64,000 nucleotides of DNA from DASXRA01 sp036506155 (GCA_036506155.1 DASXSF010000149.1:71640-135639); one strand, 5' to 3'. Shown: positions 36,468-45,550, counted from the stretch's first letter. The notes: generated from the sequence alone by a model not told the origin. Translations and numbers: made by a program.

Positions 36468-37130
36468 ATGGCGGCGATGCGAATCGCCGCCATTCTTGTT
36501 GCCGCCGGTACGGGCCAGCGCCTGGGTGCGGACGTGCCCAAGGCGTTCTGTACCGTACGCGGGCGTACGTTGCTTTCTTACGCGCATGCGCGCTTCGCCG
36601 CGCATCCCAAGGTCGGTCGCGTGATCGTCGTGGCGCCTGCCGACCGGATCGGAGACGCGAAGGCGTTGACCGGCCCCGACGTGGTGGCCGGCGGTGCGAC
36701 CCGGCAGGCGTCCGTCGCGGCCGGGCTTGCCGTCGTACCCCACAATGTCGACGCGGTACTCGTGCACGACGTGGCCCGCGCGTTCGTCCCTGCCGACGTG
36801 ATCGACCGCGTGGTGGCAGCGCTTCGCGACGGCGCCGACGCAGTGATCCCGACTCGACCGGTCACCGACACGATCAAGCGGGTGGACGCCGGCGGCCGGG
36901 TGATCGAGACCGTCGCCCGATCCACGCTCGTCGCGGTGCAGACCCCGCAGGGCTTCCGCCGAGATGTACTGATCGCGGCCCACGCAGCGGGGTCTGGTGA
37001 TGTCACCGACGACGCCGGGCTGGTCGAGGCGCTCGGCGGCACTGTAGTCGCCGTCGACGGGGCGGACGAGGCGTTCAAGATCACGCGCCCCTGGGACCTC
37101 CTGCTGGCAGAAGCGCTTGCTGCGCGATGA
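36468..37130 (+). CDS. ispD: 2-C-methyl-D-erythritol 4-phosphate cytidylyltransferase
   Basis: Third step of the MEP isoprenoid pathway (MEP + CTP to CDP-ME). 220 residues from ATG 36468; ATG 36477 is an equally possible start. The nucleotide loop AAGTGQRLGADVPKAF lies at about residues 9-24, with VHDVARAFV near 99 and TPQGFR near 158. The stop overlaps ispF by 4 bp. carD-ispD-ispF is the common actinobacterial order. Confidence 0.95.
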   Translation: MAAMRIAAILVAAGTGQRLGADVPKAFCTVRGRTLLSYAHARFAAHPKVGRVIVVAPADRIGDAKALTGPDVVAGGATRQASVAAGLAVVPHNVDAVLVHDVARAFVPADVIDRVVAALRDGADAVIPTRPVTDTIKRVDAGGRVIETVARSTLVAVQTPQGFRRDVLIAAHAAGSGDVTDDAGLVEALGGTVVAVDGADEAFKITRPWDLLLAEALAAR

Positions 37131-37597
37131 GGGTAGGCGTTGGCGTGGACGTCCACGCGATCGAAGTCGGCCGGCCCTGCTGGCTTGCGGGGCTGCTGTG
37201 GCCGGACGTGGACGGCTGCGGCGGTCACTCCGACGGTGACGTGGCGGCGCACGCGGTGTGCGACGCGCTGCTGTCGGCAGCGGGGCTCGGCGATCTCGGC
37301 TCGGTGTTCGGCGTAGCCGATCCACGCTGGGCGAACGCCTCGGGGCTGACGCTGCTGGGCGAGGTCGCTGCCCGGGTGGCCGGGGCCGGCTTTGCGGTCG
37401 GCAACGTCGCGGTCCAGGTGATCGGAAACGCGCCCAAGATCGGCCCACGCCGTGCCGAGGCGGAAGCTGCGCTGTCACGGGCCGCCGGCGGGCCTGTCTC
37501 GGTTGGGGCCACTACGTCCGACGGCCTGGGCCTGACCGGCCGCGGCGAAGGCATCGCTGCGATCGCCACCGCGCTCATCCGGGAAGCGCGCGACTGA
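37127..37597 (+). CDS. ispF: 2-C-methyl-D-erythritol 2,4-cyclodiphosphate synthase
   Basis: Fifth step of the MEP pathway. 156 residues. Metal ligands D8 and H10 (GVDVHAI) and the HSDGDVAAHAVCDALLSA segment are intact, as is KIGPRRAEAEAAL; TTSDGLGLTGRGEGI near the C terminus is the CMP/trimer loop. It starts within the ispD stop. Its last 23 bp overlap the end of the convergent PLP-enzyme gene. Confidence 0.95.
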   Translation: MRVGVGVDVHAIEVGRPCWLAGLLWPDVDGCGGHSDGDVAAHAVCDALLSAAGLGDLGSVFGVADPRWANASGLTLLGEVAARVAGAGFAVGNVAVQVIGNAPKIGPRRAEAEAALSRAAGGPVSVGATTSDGLGLTGRGEGIAAIATALIREARD

Positions 37598-38678
37598 GGT
37601 CCTCCCACAGATCATCGACGTGCTCGATGCCCACGGACATGCGAAGCAGCGTCGCAGGTGTACCGCGCGCCGCATCCATTGCGTAGCGCGCGCGGCGTTC
37701 GATGAGTGTCTCGACGCCGCCCAGGCTCGTTGCGTGGACGATCAGCTCGACCCGGTGGCAGACTGCCTCGGCGTCCTCGGCGCTGCCGGCTACCTCGAAG
37801 GACACCATCGCCCCGTAGCCCCGGTGTAGCCGGCTCGCCCGCTCGTGCCACGGATCCGTCGGTAGGCCTGGGTAGCGCACCCGGGTCACGCTCGGGTGGG
37901 CCGACAGCCGCTGCGCCAGTTCCAGGGCATTGGACTGGGCGCGTTCCATCCGCAGCGGCAGTGTGCGTACTCCTCGCAGTGCCAGGAACGCTTCGAGGGC
38001 ACCCGGCACGCCGCCGGTCATGTCACGCCGCGCCCGCAGCGCCTCACCGAGTTCGCGCGCTCGAGTGACCAGCACGCCCATGAGCAGGTCGGAGTGGCCG
38101 GCCAGGTACTTCGTGGCGGAGTGCATGACAATGTCGGCGCCGTAGTCGAGTGGACGCAGCACCAGCGGTGTATTGAACGTCGAGTCCACCGCGACGAGCG
38201 CCCCAGCAGCGTGTGCGGCCTCGATGACGGCCGGCAGATCGGCCACACCGAGCAGGGGATTGGTCGGCGACTCCAGCCAGACGAGCGCCGCCGCGTCGAG
38301 TGCGGCGATCACGGCGTCCGTATCGGTGACGTCGACCTCCCGCACGGTCATCCGGCCGAGCTTCTCCTCGGAGGCGAAGATCGTCCCGGTGAAGTTGTAG
38401 CCGTGCTGCGGGACGACGGCGACTGTCCCGGCGGGCTGCCCCTCGACGACCGCCGCGATCGCGGCCATGCCCGACCCGAACGCCAGCGCCTGACCGCCCT
38501 CAAGCTCGCCCACCGCCTGCTCGAACGCACGGATGGTGTCGCTGCTGCCCTGGCGCAGGTAGTAGTTGTCGTCCGGCCCATGGTGGAACGTCGCGGACAA
38601 CACGATCGGCGTATTAACGGGTGCGCGATGGGTGCGGGCGGGCCGGCCGCTCGCGACGGCGATCGATTCGGGATGCAT
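37575..38678 (-). CDS. Cys/Met metabolism PLP-dependent enzyme (cystathionine gamma-synthase/lyase-like)
   Basis: 367 residues from ATG 38678. PLP Lys is in SATKYLAGHSD (about residues 190-200), the phosphate cup in FGSGMAAIAAV (about 67-77), and the family C-terminal SLGGVETLIERRA near 325-337 is kept. It may act as cystathionine gamma-synthase, gamma-lyase or methionine gamma-lyase; sequence alone does not separate them. Convergent with ispF (23-bp overlap) and divergent from cysS, with 73 bp between start codons. Confidence 0.88.
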   Translation of the reverse strand: MHPESIAVASGRPARTHRAPVNTPIVLSATFHHGPDDNYYLRQGSSDTIRAFEQAVGELEGGQALAFGSGMAAIAAVVEGQPAGTVAVVPQHGYNFTGTIFASEEKLGRMTVREVDVTDTDAVIAALDAAALVWLESPTNPLLGVADLPAVIEAAHAAGALVAVDSTFNTPLVLRPLDYGADIVMHSATKYLAGHSDLLMGVLVTRARELGEALRARRDMTGGVPGALEAFLALRGVRTLPLRMERAQSNALELAQRLSAHPSVTRVRYPGLPTDPWHERASRLHRGYGAMVSFEVAGSAEDAEAVCHRVELIVHATSLGGVETLIERRARYAMDAARGTPATLLRMSVGIEHVDDLWEDLSRALPG

Positions 38679-38751
38679 GTGACGACGGTATCTACCTGCC
38701 GGCTGTGCCAACCGGGCCAATCGGTACCCCGTGCCCCCGTAGGATGGCGCG

Positions 38752-40134
38752 GTGAGCCAGCTACACATCCACGACACCGCGACCCGGTCGGTGCGGGAGT
38801 TCGTCCCGCTCGAGCCCGGCAAGGCGTCGATCTACCTGTGTGGCCTCACCGTGCAGGGCCCGCCGCACATCGGCCACGTCCGCAATTGGGTCACCACCGA
38901 CATCCTCCGCCGGTGGCTTATGTACCGCGGCTACGAGGTGACCCTCGTCCGCAACGTCACCGACATCGACGACAAGATCCTGATCAACGCGGCGGAGTCG
39001 GCCGAGCCGTGGTGGGCGCTGGCGTACCGCAACGAGCGGCAGATCCGTACCGCCGAGCAAGCGCTCGGGTGCCTGCCGCCGACATACGAGCCGCGGGCGA
39101 CTGGTCACATCACCGAGATGATCGAGCTGATGCAACGTCTGGTGGACAAGGGCCTGGCCTACGAGTCCGCCGGCGACGTCTTCTTCGACGTCGCCGCGCT
39201 GCCGTCGTACGGGTCCTTGTCCGGGCAGAAGATCGATGAGATGCAGCCGGCCGGCGACAGTGCCGGCGACTCTCACAAGCGCGATCCGCGCGATTTCGCC
39301 TTGTGGAAAGGGCACAAGCCTGGCGAGCCGCAGACGGCATCCTGGCCCACGCCGTGGGGGCGCGGGCGGCCTGGCTGGCACCTGGAGTGCTCGGCGATGG
39401 CCACGAAGTACTTGGGCCCAACGTTCGACATCCACGGCGGCGGGCTGGACCTGGTGTTCCCGCACCACGAGAACGAACTCGCCCAGTCGGCCGGGGCCGG
39501 CGACGGCTTCGCCCGCTACTGGATGCACAGCGGGCTGCTCAACCTGAGCGGCGCAAAGATGTCCAAGTCGATCGGCAACACGCTGGCCGTGACCGAGATC
39601 GTCAAGCAGTGGCGGCCGGTCGAGGTGCGCTACTACCTCGGCGCGCCACACTACCGATCGACGGTCGAGTTCTCCGTCGAGGCGCTCGACGAGGCGGCCG
39701 CAGCGTACCGGCGCATCGAGAACTTCGTCGAACGTGCGGGGGAGACGTCGCCAGCAACCGAGCTTCCTGCCGCGTTCGTCGAGGCGATGGACAACGATCT
39801 GGGTGTGCCGGCCGCGCTCGGCGTCATCCACTCGCGCGTGCGAGACGGCAACGCCGCCTTGGAACGTGGATACAGCCCCGCGGTGGCACTCGCCGCCGTC
39901 CTCGCAATGACAGACGTGCTGGGCATCAACCCGACGCGGTGGGCCGACGCCGACGGCTCCGAGCTCGTGTCCACTGTGGACAGTCTGGTGCATGTCGCAC
40001 TCGAGCAGCGCGAGAATGCTCGGCGGCGCAAGGACTTCGCGGCTGCCGACGCGATCCGCGACCAGCTGGCGGGCGCCGGCGTGATCGTCGAGGACACGCC
40101 GTCCGGGCCGCGGTGGACCCTGAAGGGCCACTGA
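38752..40134 (+). CDS. cysS: Cysteinyl-tRNA synthetase
   Basis: Charges tRNA-Cys. 460 residues from GTG 38752. The class I motifs PHIGH (38-42) and KMSKS (269-273) are intact, and the zinc ligands are recognisable in YLCGLTVQ (Cys30), WHLECSAM and HHENE. It is not the mycothiol ligase MshC, which is shorter and has its own signatures. rlmB begins directly after the stop, as in other actinobacteria. Confidence 0.96.
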   Translation: MSQLHIHDTATRSVREFVPLEPGKASIYLCGLTVQGPPHIGHVRNWVTTDILRRWLMYRGYEVTLVRNVTDIDDKILINAAESAEPWWALAYRNERQIRTAEQALGCLPPTYEPRATGHITEMIELMQRLVDKGLAYESAGDVFFDVAALPSYGSLSGQKIDEMQPAGDSAGDSHKRDPRDFALWKGHKPGEPQTASWPTPWGRGRPGWHLECSAMATKYLGPTFDIHGGGLDLVFPHHENELAQSAGAGDGFARYWMHSGLLNLSGAKMSKSIGNTLAVTEIVKQWRPVEVRYYLGAPHYRSTVEFSVEALDEAAAAYRRIENFVERAGETSPATELPAAFVEAMDNDLGVPAALGVIHSRVRDGNAALERGYSPAVALAAVLAMTDVLGINPTRWADADGSELVSTVDSLVHVALEQRENARRRKDFAAADAIRDQLAGAGVIVEDTPSGPRWTLKGH

Positions 40135-41067
40135 ATGTCCGGAAACTCGGCGCGGCGCGGTGCTGTGCGCAAGTCCAAGAAAGGCGCCAGCGTCGGCACC
40201 GGCGGCAAGGGCCGGGCTGCGCTGCGCGGCCGCGGCCCGACACCGCGCGCCGAGGACCGCGTCGGGCACCCGGCCGCGCGCCGGACCGCGGCGGCGAAGG
40301 CGCGGCCGCGGCGTGGGGCCGAGGCGCCGGAGCTGCTGGTCGGGCGCAACCCGGTCGCCGAGGCGCTGCGCGCCAAGGTCCCGGCCACCGCGCTCTATGT
40401 CGCGCTCGGAATCGACACCGACGAGCGGGTGACCGAGGCGGTACGCCTCGCCGGCAAGCGTGGTATCGCGCTGCTCGAGGTGAGTCGTGGTGAGCTAGAT
40501 CGGATGACCGGCGGTCTGCTTCACCAGGGGATCGCTCTTCAGGTGCCGGCCTTCACGTACACCGAGCTGCCCGACCTCCTGAGCCGGGCAGCCGAGTCGG
40601 TGACGGCCCCGCTGCTGGTGGCCCTGGACGGCGTGACCGACCCCCGCAACCTGGGGGCGATCGTCCGGTCGGCAGTGGCGTTCGGGGCGCATGGTGTGCT
40701 GGTACCTGCCCGGCGTTCGGCGGGCGTCACCGCGGCAGCGTGGCGCACGTCGGCCGGCACGGCCGCGCGAATCCCGATTGCGCAGGTGACAAACCTGGTG
40801 CGGGCGCTGCGGGACTGCCAGGCTGCGGGGCTGTTCGTCGCAGGGCTGTCCGCCGACGGCACGACATCGCTCGACGACCTCGACGCCGCCGACAGCCCGA
40901 TCGTCGTGGTGGTCGGCTCGGAGGGGCGCGGCCTGTCCCGGCTGGTTGGCGAGACCTGCGACCTGACGGTGTCCGTCCCGATGGCCGGACCCGCCGAGTC
41001 ACTCAACGCGTCGGTCGCTGCCGCGGTGGCACTCGCCGAGATCGCACGCCGCCGCCGCAGCACCTAG
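40135..41067 (+). CDS. rlmB: 23S rRNA (guanosine-2'-O-)-methyltransferase RlmB / SpoU family
   Basis: 310 residues. A basic, Gly/Arg-rich extension (1-60) precedes the substrate-binding L30e-like domain (LLVGRNPVAEALRAK onward, about 63-135) and the SPOUT knot domain with LDGVTDPRNLGAIVRSA, VVVVGSEGRGLSRLV and SLNASVAAAVALAEI. These are the three TrmH/SpoU motifs. ATG 40135 follows the cysS stop with no gap, so it is probably co-translated. Confidence 0.94.
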   Translation: MSGNSARRGAVRKSKKGASVGTGGKGRAALRGRGPTPRAEDRVGHPAARRTAAAKARPRRGAEAPELLVGRNPVAEALRAKVPATALYVALGIDTDERVTEAVRLAGKRGIALLEVSRGELDRMTGGLLHQGIALQVPAFTYTELPDLLSRAAESVTAPLLVALDGVTDPRNLGAIVRSAVAFGAHGVLVPARRSAGVTAAAWRTSAGTAARIPIAQVTNLVRALRDCQAAGLFVAGLSADGTTSLDDLDAADSPIVVVVGSEGRGLSRLVGETCDLTVSVPMAGPAESLNASVAAAVALAEIARRRRST

Positions 41068-41102
41068 ATGCGCGGCTGCGTCGTCTGGCGTTGACGTACG
41101 CC

Positions 41103-41828
41103 TCAGCGCTGCCGCGCGCCGCCGTCGACATGGATCACCTCGCCGGTGACGAAGCCCGCGGACAGCAGCCAGAGCGCCGCGTCTGCGATGTCCGAGGGCT
41201 CGCCGTGCCGCCCTACGAGCGTGCCTTTCGCGGCGCGGGCCAACAGGTCTGCCTTGCCCTGCTTGCCCAGCGGATCCCAGGCGCCGCTGTCGACAATGCC
41301 CGGAGCGATCGCGTTGACTCGCAGCGGCGCCAGCTCTGTGGCCAGATGCGCGACGAGGTACTCCATGGCGCCGTTCGCGACGCCCTTGACCACCGTGCCG
41401 GGCTTCGGCTTCCAGCCCACGATCCCGGAGAACAGCAGCAACGAGCCGCCGGCTCGCAGCCGCGATGCGAAGTGCTTGGCGAGCAGCAGCGGGCCGAACA
41501 CCTTCGCCCCGAACGCCGCGATGATCTTGTCGCGCTCCAGGTCGGCGACGAGCACGTCGTGGTGCATCGACGCGGTGCTCACGACGTGATCGATCGCGCC
41601 GAGATCAGCCGCCGCCGCGGCGACGCTCGCCTCGTCCAGCACGTCGAGCCGGACGGCGTTGCCACGCTGCAGGTTCTTGGCCAGCGCATGCGCCGGTTGC
41701 AGATCGCGTGCTCCGACGATCACCTCGGCGCCGTCGCGGTCCGCCGAGCACGCGATGTCCGCTCCGAGGCCGCGGGCACCGCCAACGACCAGAATCCGCT
41801 TGCCTTCTAAGGCCATCGTTCGAATCAT
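41103..41828 (-). CDS. SDR-family protein lacking the catalytic tyrosine
   Basis: 241 residues, Rossmann fold with ILVVGGARGLGADIA (about 12-26) for NAD(P). The Ser of the triad may be in LLLFSGIVGW, but the expected YxxxK is replaced by GTVVK, so the usual catalytic Tyr is absent. Several actinobacterial SDRs next to HxlR regulators share this pattern, so this is a subfamily trait more than a mutation. It may bind a cofactor or use a different acid. Divergent from the HxlR regulator. ATG 41828 or internal ATG 41816. Confidence 0.8.
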   Translation of the reverse strand: MIRTMALEGKRILVVGGARGLGADIACSADRDGAEVIVGARDLQPAHALAKNLQRGNAVRLDVLDEASVAAAAADLGAIDHVVSTASMHHDVLVADLERDKIIAAFGAKVFGPLLLAKHFASRLRAGGSLLLFSGIVGWKPKPGTVVKGVANGAMEYLVAHLATELAPLRVNAIAPGIVDSGAWDPLGKQGKADLLARAAKGTLVGRHGEPSDIADAALWLLSAGFVTGEVIHVDGGARQR

Positions 41829-41842
41829 GACGCGACGGTATA

Positions 41843-41852
41843 GTTTGTAAAC
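41843..41852. promoter_or_regulatory. Candidate HxlR operator in SDR/HxlR divergent promoter
   Basis: GTTTGTAAAC (GTTT-gt-AAAC) in an AT-rich 54-bp gap between the two start codons, in otherwise very GC-rich DNA. HxlR regulators usually bind such short imperfect palindromes between divergent genes. Inferred from position. Confidence 0.45.
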
Positions 41853-41882
41853 CAGTATCTACAACGCTACCGGGGACGGGCG

Positions 41883-42239
41883 ATGGGCAAGGCGTACAAC
41901 GTCATGGCGGCGACGTGCCCCAGCCGGACCGTGCTGCACAGGATCGGCGCACGCTGGACCGTGTTCGTCGTCAACGCCCTGGAGAGACGGCCGATGCGCT
42001 TTACCGAACTCAAGGCGCACATCCGCGGCATCACGCCGAAGGCCCTTACCGAAACGCTGCGTGCCATGCAGTACGACGGTCTGATCTCACGCACCGAGCA
42101 CGGCGGAAACCCGCCACACGTGGAATACGCCTTGACCGATCTCGGCCGGTCGCTGCTCGACCCGCTACGCGCGGTCCGAGAGTGGGCCGAGGCCCACGTC
42201 CCGGACGTCCTCCAGGCGCGCGAACGCGCGGATGTCTAG
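41883..42239 (+). CDS. HxlR-family winged-helix regulator
   Basis: 118 residues. Starts with the family Cys (ATCPSRTVLHRIGARWTVFVVNAL, in two parts around RIGARW), then RFTELKAHIRGITPKALTETLRAM as the recognition helix region and HVEYALTDLGRSLLDPL as the wing. MarR/DUF24-type proteins of this kind sense quinones or aldehydes through the N-terminal Cys (here Cys12). It probably regulates the divergent SDR gene. The stop overlaps the convergent ABC ATPase stop by 4 bp. Confidence 0.9.
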   Translation: MGKAYNVMAATCPSRTVLHRIGARWTVFVVNALERRPMRFTELKAHIRGITPKALTETLRAMQYDGLISRTEHGGNPPHVEYALTDLGRSLLDPLRAVREWAEAHVPDVLQARERADV

Positions 42240-43330
42240 GTGAGGCGCTCGCCGGTTTCCGGGTTGAACGCGTGCTCCTCACCCGCGCGGATCTGGAAGG
42301 TGATCGTTTCGCCGACGCGCGGGGGAACGCGCCCGTCGAAGCGGACGACGAACTGCTGGGCGTTGAGCTCGTCCTCATCTGGAAGGGTCCCGTGCACGAA
42401 TGCGTCCGCGCCGAGTTCCTCGACGAGGTTGACGTGCAGGGTCAGGTCACTCGCGTCGCTGGCAACGTGGAAGGACTCAGGCCGTACCCCCAGGGTGATC
42501 CTGCTCAGGTTGGCCTTTGCGGCAGCGTCCTGCACCTCCTTGGACAGCGGGACGACGGCGTTGCCCAGCTTGGCCCCGCCGTTGCTGAGGTCGACCTGGC
42601 GTAGGTTCATCGCGGGGGAACCGATGAAACCCGCGACGAACGCATTACCCGGCTTGTCGTAGAGGCTCCGTGGGGTGTCGACCTGCTGCAAGATGCCGTC
42701 CTTGAGCAGGGCGACCCGGTGGCCCATCGTCATCGCCTCGACCTGGTCGTGTGTGACGTAGATCGTCGTGGTACCGAGGCGGGCCTGAAGAGCGGCGATG
42801 TTGGCGCGGGTCTCGACGCGCAGCTTGGCGTCGAGGTTGGACAGCGGCTCGTCCATGAGGAACACGCTGGGCTCGCGCACGATCGCGCGGCCCATCGCCA
42901 CCCGCTGACGCTGGCCGCCGGAGAGTGCCTTGGGCTTGCGGTCGAGGTACGGCTCGAGATCGAGCATCTTCGCCGCCTCGCGGACCTTCTCCGCCCGCTC
43001 CGGCTTCGGCACGCCCTTGAGCTTGAGGGCGAACCCCATGTTCTCGGCGACGGACATATGCGGGTACAGCGCATAGTTCTGGAACACCATCGCGATGTCG
43101 CGGTCCTTGGGCGGCTTGGTCGAGACGTCCGTGCCGCCGATGTGGACCTCGCCCTCATCGACGTCCTCGAGCCCGGCGAGCATCCGCAGCGCGGTCGACT
43201 TTCCGGATCCGGACGGACCGACCAGCACCATGAATTCGCCGTCGGCGATGTCGAGGTTGAGATCGTTCACCGCGGGCACGGGGTTGCCCGGGTAAATGCG
43301 GCTGGCGTGGATGAACTGAACTTCGGCCAT
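42236..43330 (-). CDS. Sugar ABC transporter ATPase, MsmK/UgpC type (orphan)
   Basis: 364 residues from ATG 43330. Walker A GPSGSGKST (about 38-46), Q-loop FQNYALYPHM, signature LSGGQRQRVAMGRA, Walker B FLMDEPLSNLDAKLR and H-loop YVTHDQVEAMT are complete. The C-terminal TOBE domain (about 245-364) is typical of the MalK/UgpC/MsmK group. No permease or binding protein is nearby, which fits the multitasking MsiK-type ATPases of actinobacteria that energise several sugar importers. Confidence 0.93.
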   Translation of the reverse strand: MAEVQFIHASRIYPGNPVPAVNDLNLDIADGEFMVLVGPSGSGKSTALRMLAGLEDVDEGEVHIGGTDVSTKPPKDRDIAMVFQNYALYPHMSVAENMGFALKLKGVPKPERAEKVREAAKMLDLEPYLDRKPKALSGGQRQRVAMGRAIVREPSVFLMDEPLSNLDAKLRVETRANIAALQARLGTTTIYVTHDQVEAMTMGHRVALLKDGILQQVDTPRSLYDKPGNAFVAGFIGSPAMNLRQVDLSNGGAKLGNAVVPLSKEVQDAAAKANLSRITLGVRPESFHVASDASDLTLHVNLVEELGADAFVHGTLPDEDELNAQQFVVRFDGRVPPRVGETITFQIRAGEEHAFNPETGERLT

Positions 43331-43507
43331 GGGGGGCTCCCTACTCGGTGTGTCGGGACCGCGCCGAGTGCGGGTGGCTCGGGCCTGATCGGCCACCTCA
43401 CGGATTTCCGGACGACCAGCGGGCCCCGTCCCACCGATGAGAAGACGGCGCCGGCCGACCGGCATAGCGGTCAGGTATGGCAATTGGACAGGGGGAGGCA
43501 CGCCCAG

Positions 43508-44044
43508 TCAAGTTCGGATCCAGAACCGGAGCTTTCCGCCCCGTTCGTCCTCGAGTCGCCCGGCGTTCTTCTCGATGACGCGGCGGGACGCGGTGTTGTC
43601 GACGTCGCAGGTGACGAGCACGTCCGCGATGCCTAGCCGCTTCGCGACGGGTAGCGCGTCACCCAGCATGGTCGTGGCATAGCCGTTGTTACGGGCACTC
43701 GGACGGACGTCGTAGCCGATGTGCCCGCCGTACTCGAGCAGCCACGGGGTGAGCCGGTGCCGGATGGCGAGCCGCCCGAGATACTCACTGCCCTCGATGT
43801 ACCAGAGTGTGGTGCACGGCACCCAGCCGGGCCGCCGTGGCGTCTCTTCGAGCGCATCAGCCCGCAGCCTGGCTGTATAGTTGGCGAACACGCCGGCATC
43901 GTGCCAGGTAGCCTTGTTGTCGCGGATCTCCTCGCCGATCATGGTGTGGTCGTCGGGGGCACCGCGGCCCTCCCGTGCGAACTCCGCCATGGCGTGCAGA
44001 AACGACGCGTGTACTGCGGTGGTGGGCGGTACGAGCTCAGGCAT
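43508..44044 (-). CDS. GNAT-family N-acetyltransferase
   Basis: 178 residues from ATG 44044. The acetyl-CoA pyrophosphate loop is VRPSARNNGYATTML (about 119-133), and DVLVTCDVDNTASRRVIEKNAG near 145-166 is the end of the GNAT core, where Asn and Arg contact CoA. It resembles the YjaB/RimJ-like branch found in many genomes as an uncharacterised acetyltransferase. Substrate unknown. It lies beside tRNA-Thr. Confidence 0.85.
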   Translation of the reverse strand: MPELVPPTTAVHASFLHAMAEFAREGRGAPDDHTMIGEEIRDNKATWHDAGVFANYTARLRADALEETPRRPGWVPCTTLWYIEGSEYLGRLAIRHRLTPWLLEYGGHIGYDVRPSARNNGYATTMLGDALPVAKRLGIADVLVTCDVDNTASRRVIEKNAGRLEDERGGKLRFWIRT

Positions 44045-44112
44045 TGGATTGCCCCGTAGCGTAGCGTCTCGCGAGCGGTCCTGCCGCCCCGTCACACTAG
44101 ACTGCGAGTGCC

Positions 44113-44185
44113 GCCGGCGTGGCGCAATTGGCAGCGCACCGCTCTTGTAAAGCGGTGGTTAGGGGTTCGAGTCCCCTCGCCGGCT
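44113..44185 (+). tRNA. tRNA-Thr (anticodon TGT)
   Basis: A 73-nt cloverleaf: acceptor GCCGGCG/CGCCGGC with discriminator T, D stem GCGC/GCGC, anticodon stem CCGCT/AGCGG around CTTGTAA (anticodon TGT, reading ACA), T stem AGGGG/CCCCT around TTCGAGT. No encoded CCA. Its 3' half is duplicated at 45956-45994, so it has served as an attachment site. Confidence 0.97.
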
Positions 44186-44841
44186 CTAGCGGCTCCTATG
44201 CCGAGGTCTCCGACCGGAAATCTGGGCCCCTATCGGCCATGCCTTGTCGGCTCGGCCGCTTCATGCGATGGGAACGACTCGGCTTGCAGCCGGGCCCGCG
44301 GACGGCCGGCCGTGCCTGTGCGGACTGCATGAGCCTTGCACGTGTGAACCGCTGGCGCGGAATGTGGGCGCGATGCGCATCCGTCAGCAAGGACGGCGCT
44401 CGGCTGAGGCAGTATGTGGGCCGGGCTCCGCGTCGCCTCGTCCATCGAGTCAGTAGGGCGTCATGGACGCGTGGTCGGGGGAGGTCGACGCGAGCGGAAG
44501 GTCGTGGTAGGCCCGTGCGTGTGGCGCGTGCGCGGCGGCGGGGCCGGGGTGTTGGAGCCCGCGGCGCCGGCGATAGCGTTGCGTGGGTGCGGCGAGTGCC
44601 TCGCGTGGCTGGGAAACGCCCGGGCTTCGGTGCGACACCCGTCCGCGCGGATCGCCCGACACCGCTGGTTCGCCCACGGCTGCTGGGTGCTCGCGAGCCA
44701 CCACCCCTTAAGCGACGGGCCGGTTCGCCGGGACATTCTGACCACACGCGGCGTGACCAGGCCGGCCCGGAGCCGTCGCCGGAATCGCCCGCCAGCGGCG
44801 AGTCGCCGCAGCTTCCCAAGCCGGACCGGTCGCGGCCTTCG
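44186..44841. other. Gap inside the tRNA-Thr scar, no clear gene
   Basis: 656 bp between tRNA-Thr and the CAP-like gene. Open frames exist on both strands but all are Arg-rich with poor third-position GC bias until about 44755, after which the + frame shows the normal bias and a Pro/Ser-rich sequence that may be an N-terminal extension of the next gene. No integrase or excisionase was found. Confidence 0.5.
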
Positions 44842-45444
44842 GTGGCGGTCGATCTGCGGCAGAGGATCGCGTGGCGGTCCCCGGTAATGATCGTCGTCGC
44901 GTGCCTGGTGGCGGTGGCCGGGCTGATCGCCGCGGGCATTACGGCGTACTTCGTAAGCCGGCACGGCGGATCCACGCCGATCGGCGCCCGGCCGTCACGG
45001 TCTGCCCTGACGGTCAACAGCGCCACGTCGAACAGGTCCGCGGCGTCGGCCGGTTCGACGCCGTCGACATCGGCGCCGCGGACGACGCGGCCGGCCACCG
45101 GCAACGCGTGCCCCTCCAGCGCCGCGTGCACCGTCAGCGGCGACGCGGGTGGTGTGGTCGGCGCGTTGAACGGGTTCCGGGTCAGTCACGGCGTGCCTGC
45201 GGTGCCCGGGGGCGCCTCGTCGCAGGCGCAGCAGTGCGCCCTGGACGAGGGCGGGGGGCCCGCGTGCGCACAGCACTTCGCCTGGGAGATTGTTCCCATG
45301 CAGGACGGCGCGCGCGTGATCAGCCAGATCGCGAGCCGGGGCGCGCAGTGGTTGCTCGACCCGGATATGACCTCGTTCAGCGTCGGGTGGGCGTTCGTGC
45401 CCAGCACCGGCCAGTACGAATGCGCGATCCTCAAGGTCGCCTGA
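44842..45444 (+). CDS. Single-pass secreted/membrane protein, possibly CAP-like
   Basis: 200 residues from GTG 44842; ATG 44887 is a shorter option and the coding signal begins somewhat upstream. One membrane helix lies at about residues 15-37, then a Ser/Thr/Arg-rich linker, then a small domain (about 105-200) with ALNGFRVSHGVPAV and FSVGWAFVPSTGQYECAIL. That layout resembles a degenerate CAP/SCP domain, where an N-x2-R helix start and a C-terminal YW/YEC strand are usual. Four cysteines could form disulfides. It is the only plausible gene inside the tRNA-Thr repeats. Family call tentative. Confidence 0.5.
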   Translation: MAVDLRQRIAWRSPVMIVVACLVAVAGLIAAGITAYFVSRHGGSTPIGARPSRSALTVNSATSNRSAASAGSTPSTSAPRTTRPATGNACPSSAACTVSGDAGGVVGALNGFRVSHGVPAVPGGASSQAQQCALDEGGGPACAQHFAWEIVPMQDGARVISQIASRGAQWLLDPDMTSFSVGWAFVPSTGQYECAILKVA

Positions 45445-45550
45445 CGCCAGCCAGCACTCAGATCCGCCCGCCACCTAGACGCTGCGTCACCCGCAGCGGC
45501 AGCATCGCCGGCACGATCTGAGCGGGTCGGCCTTCGGCCGAGGCCACCAT

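Noticed and set aside
44119..44841. An open frame reading from tRNA-Thr into the CAP-like gene (441 codons)
   Set aside because: It starts inside the tRNA, the first 210 codons are Arg-rich with poor third-position bias, and a start is more credible at 44842.
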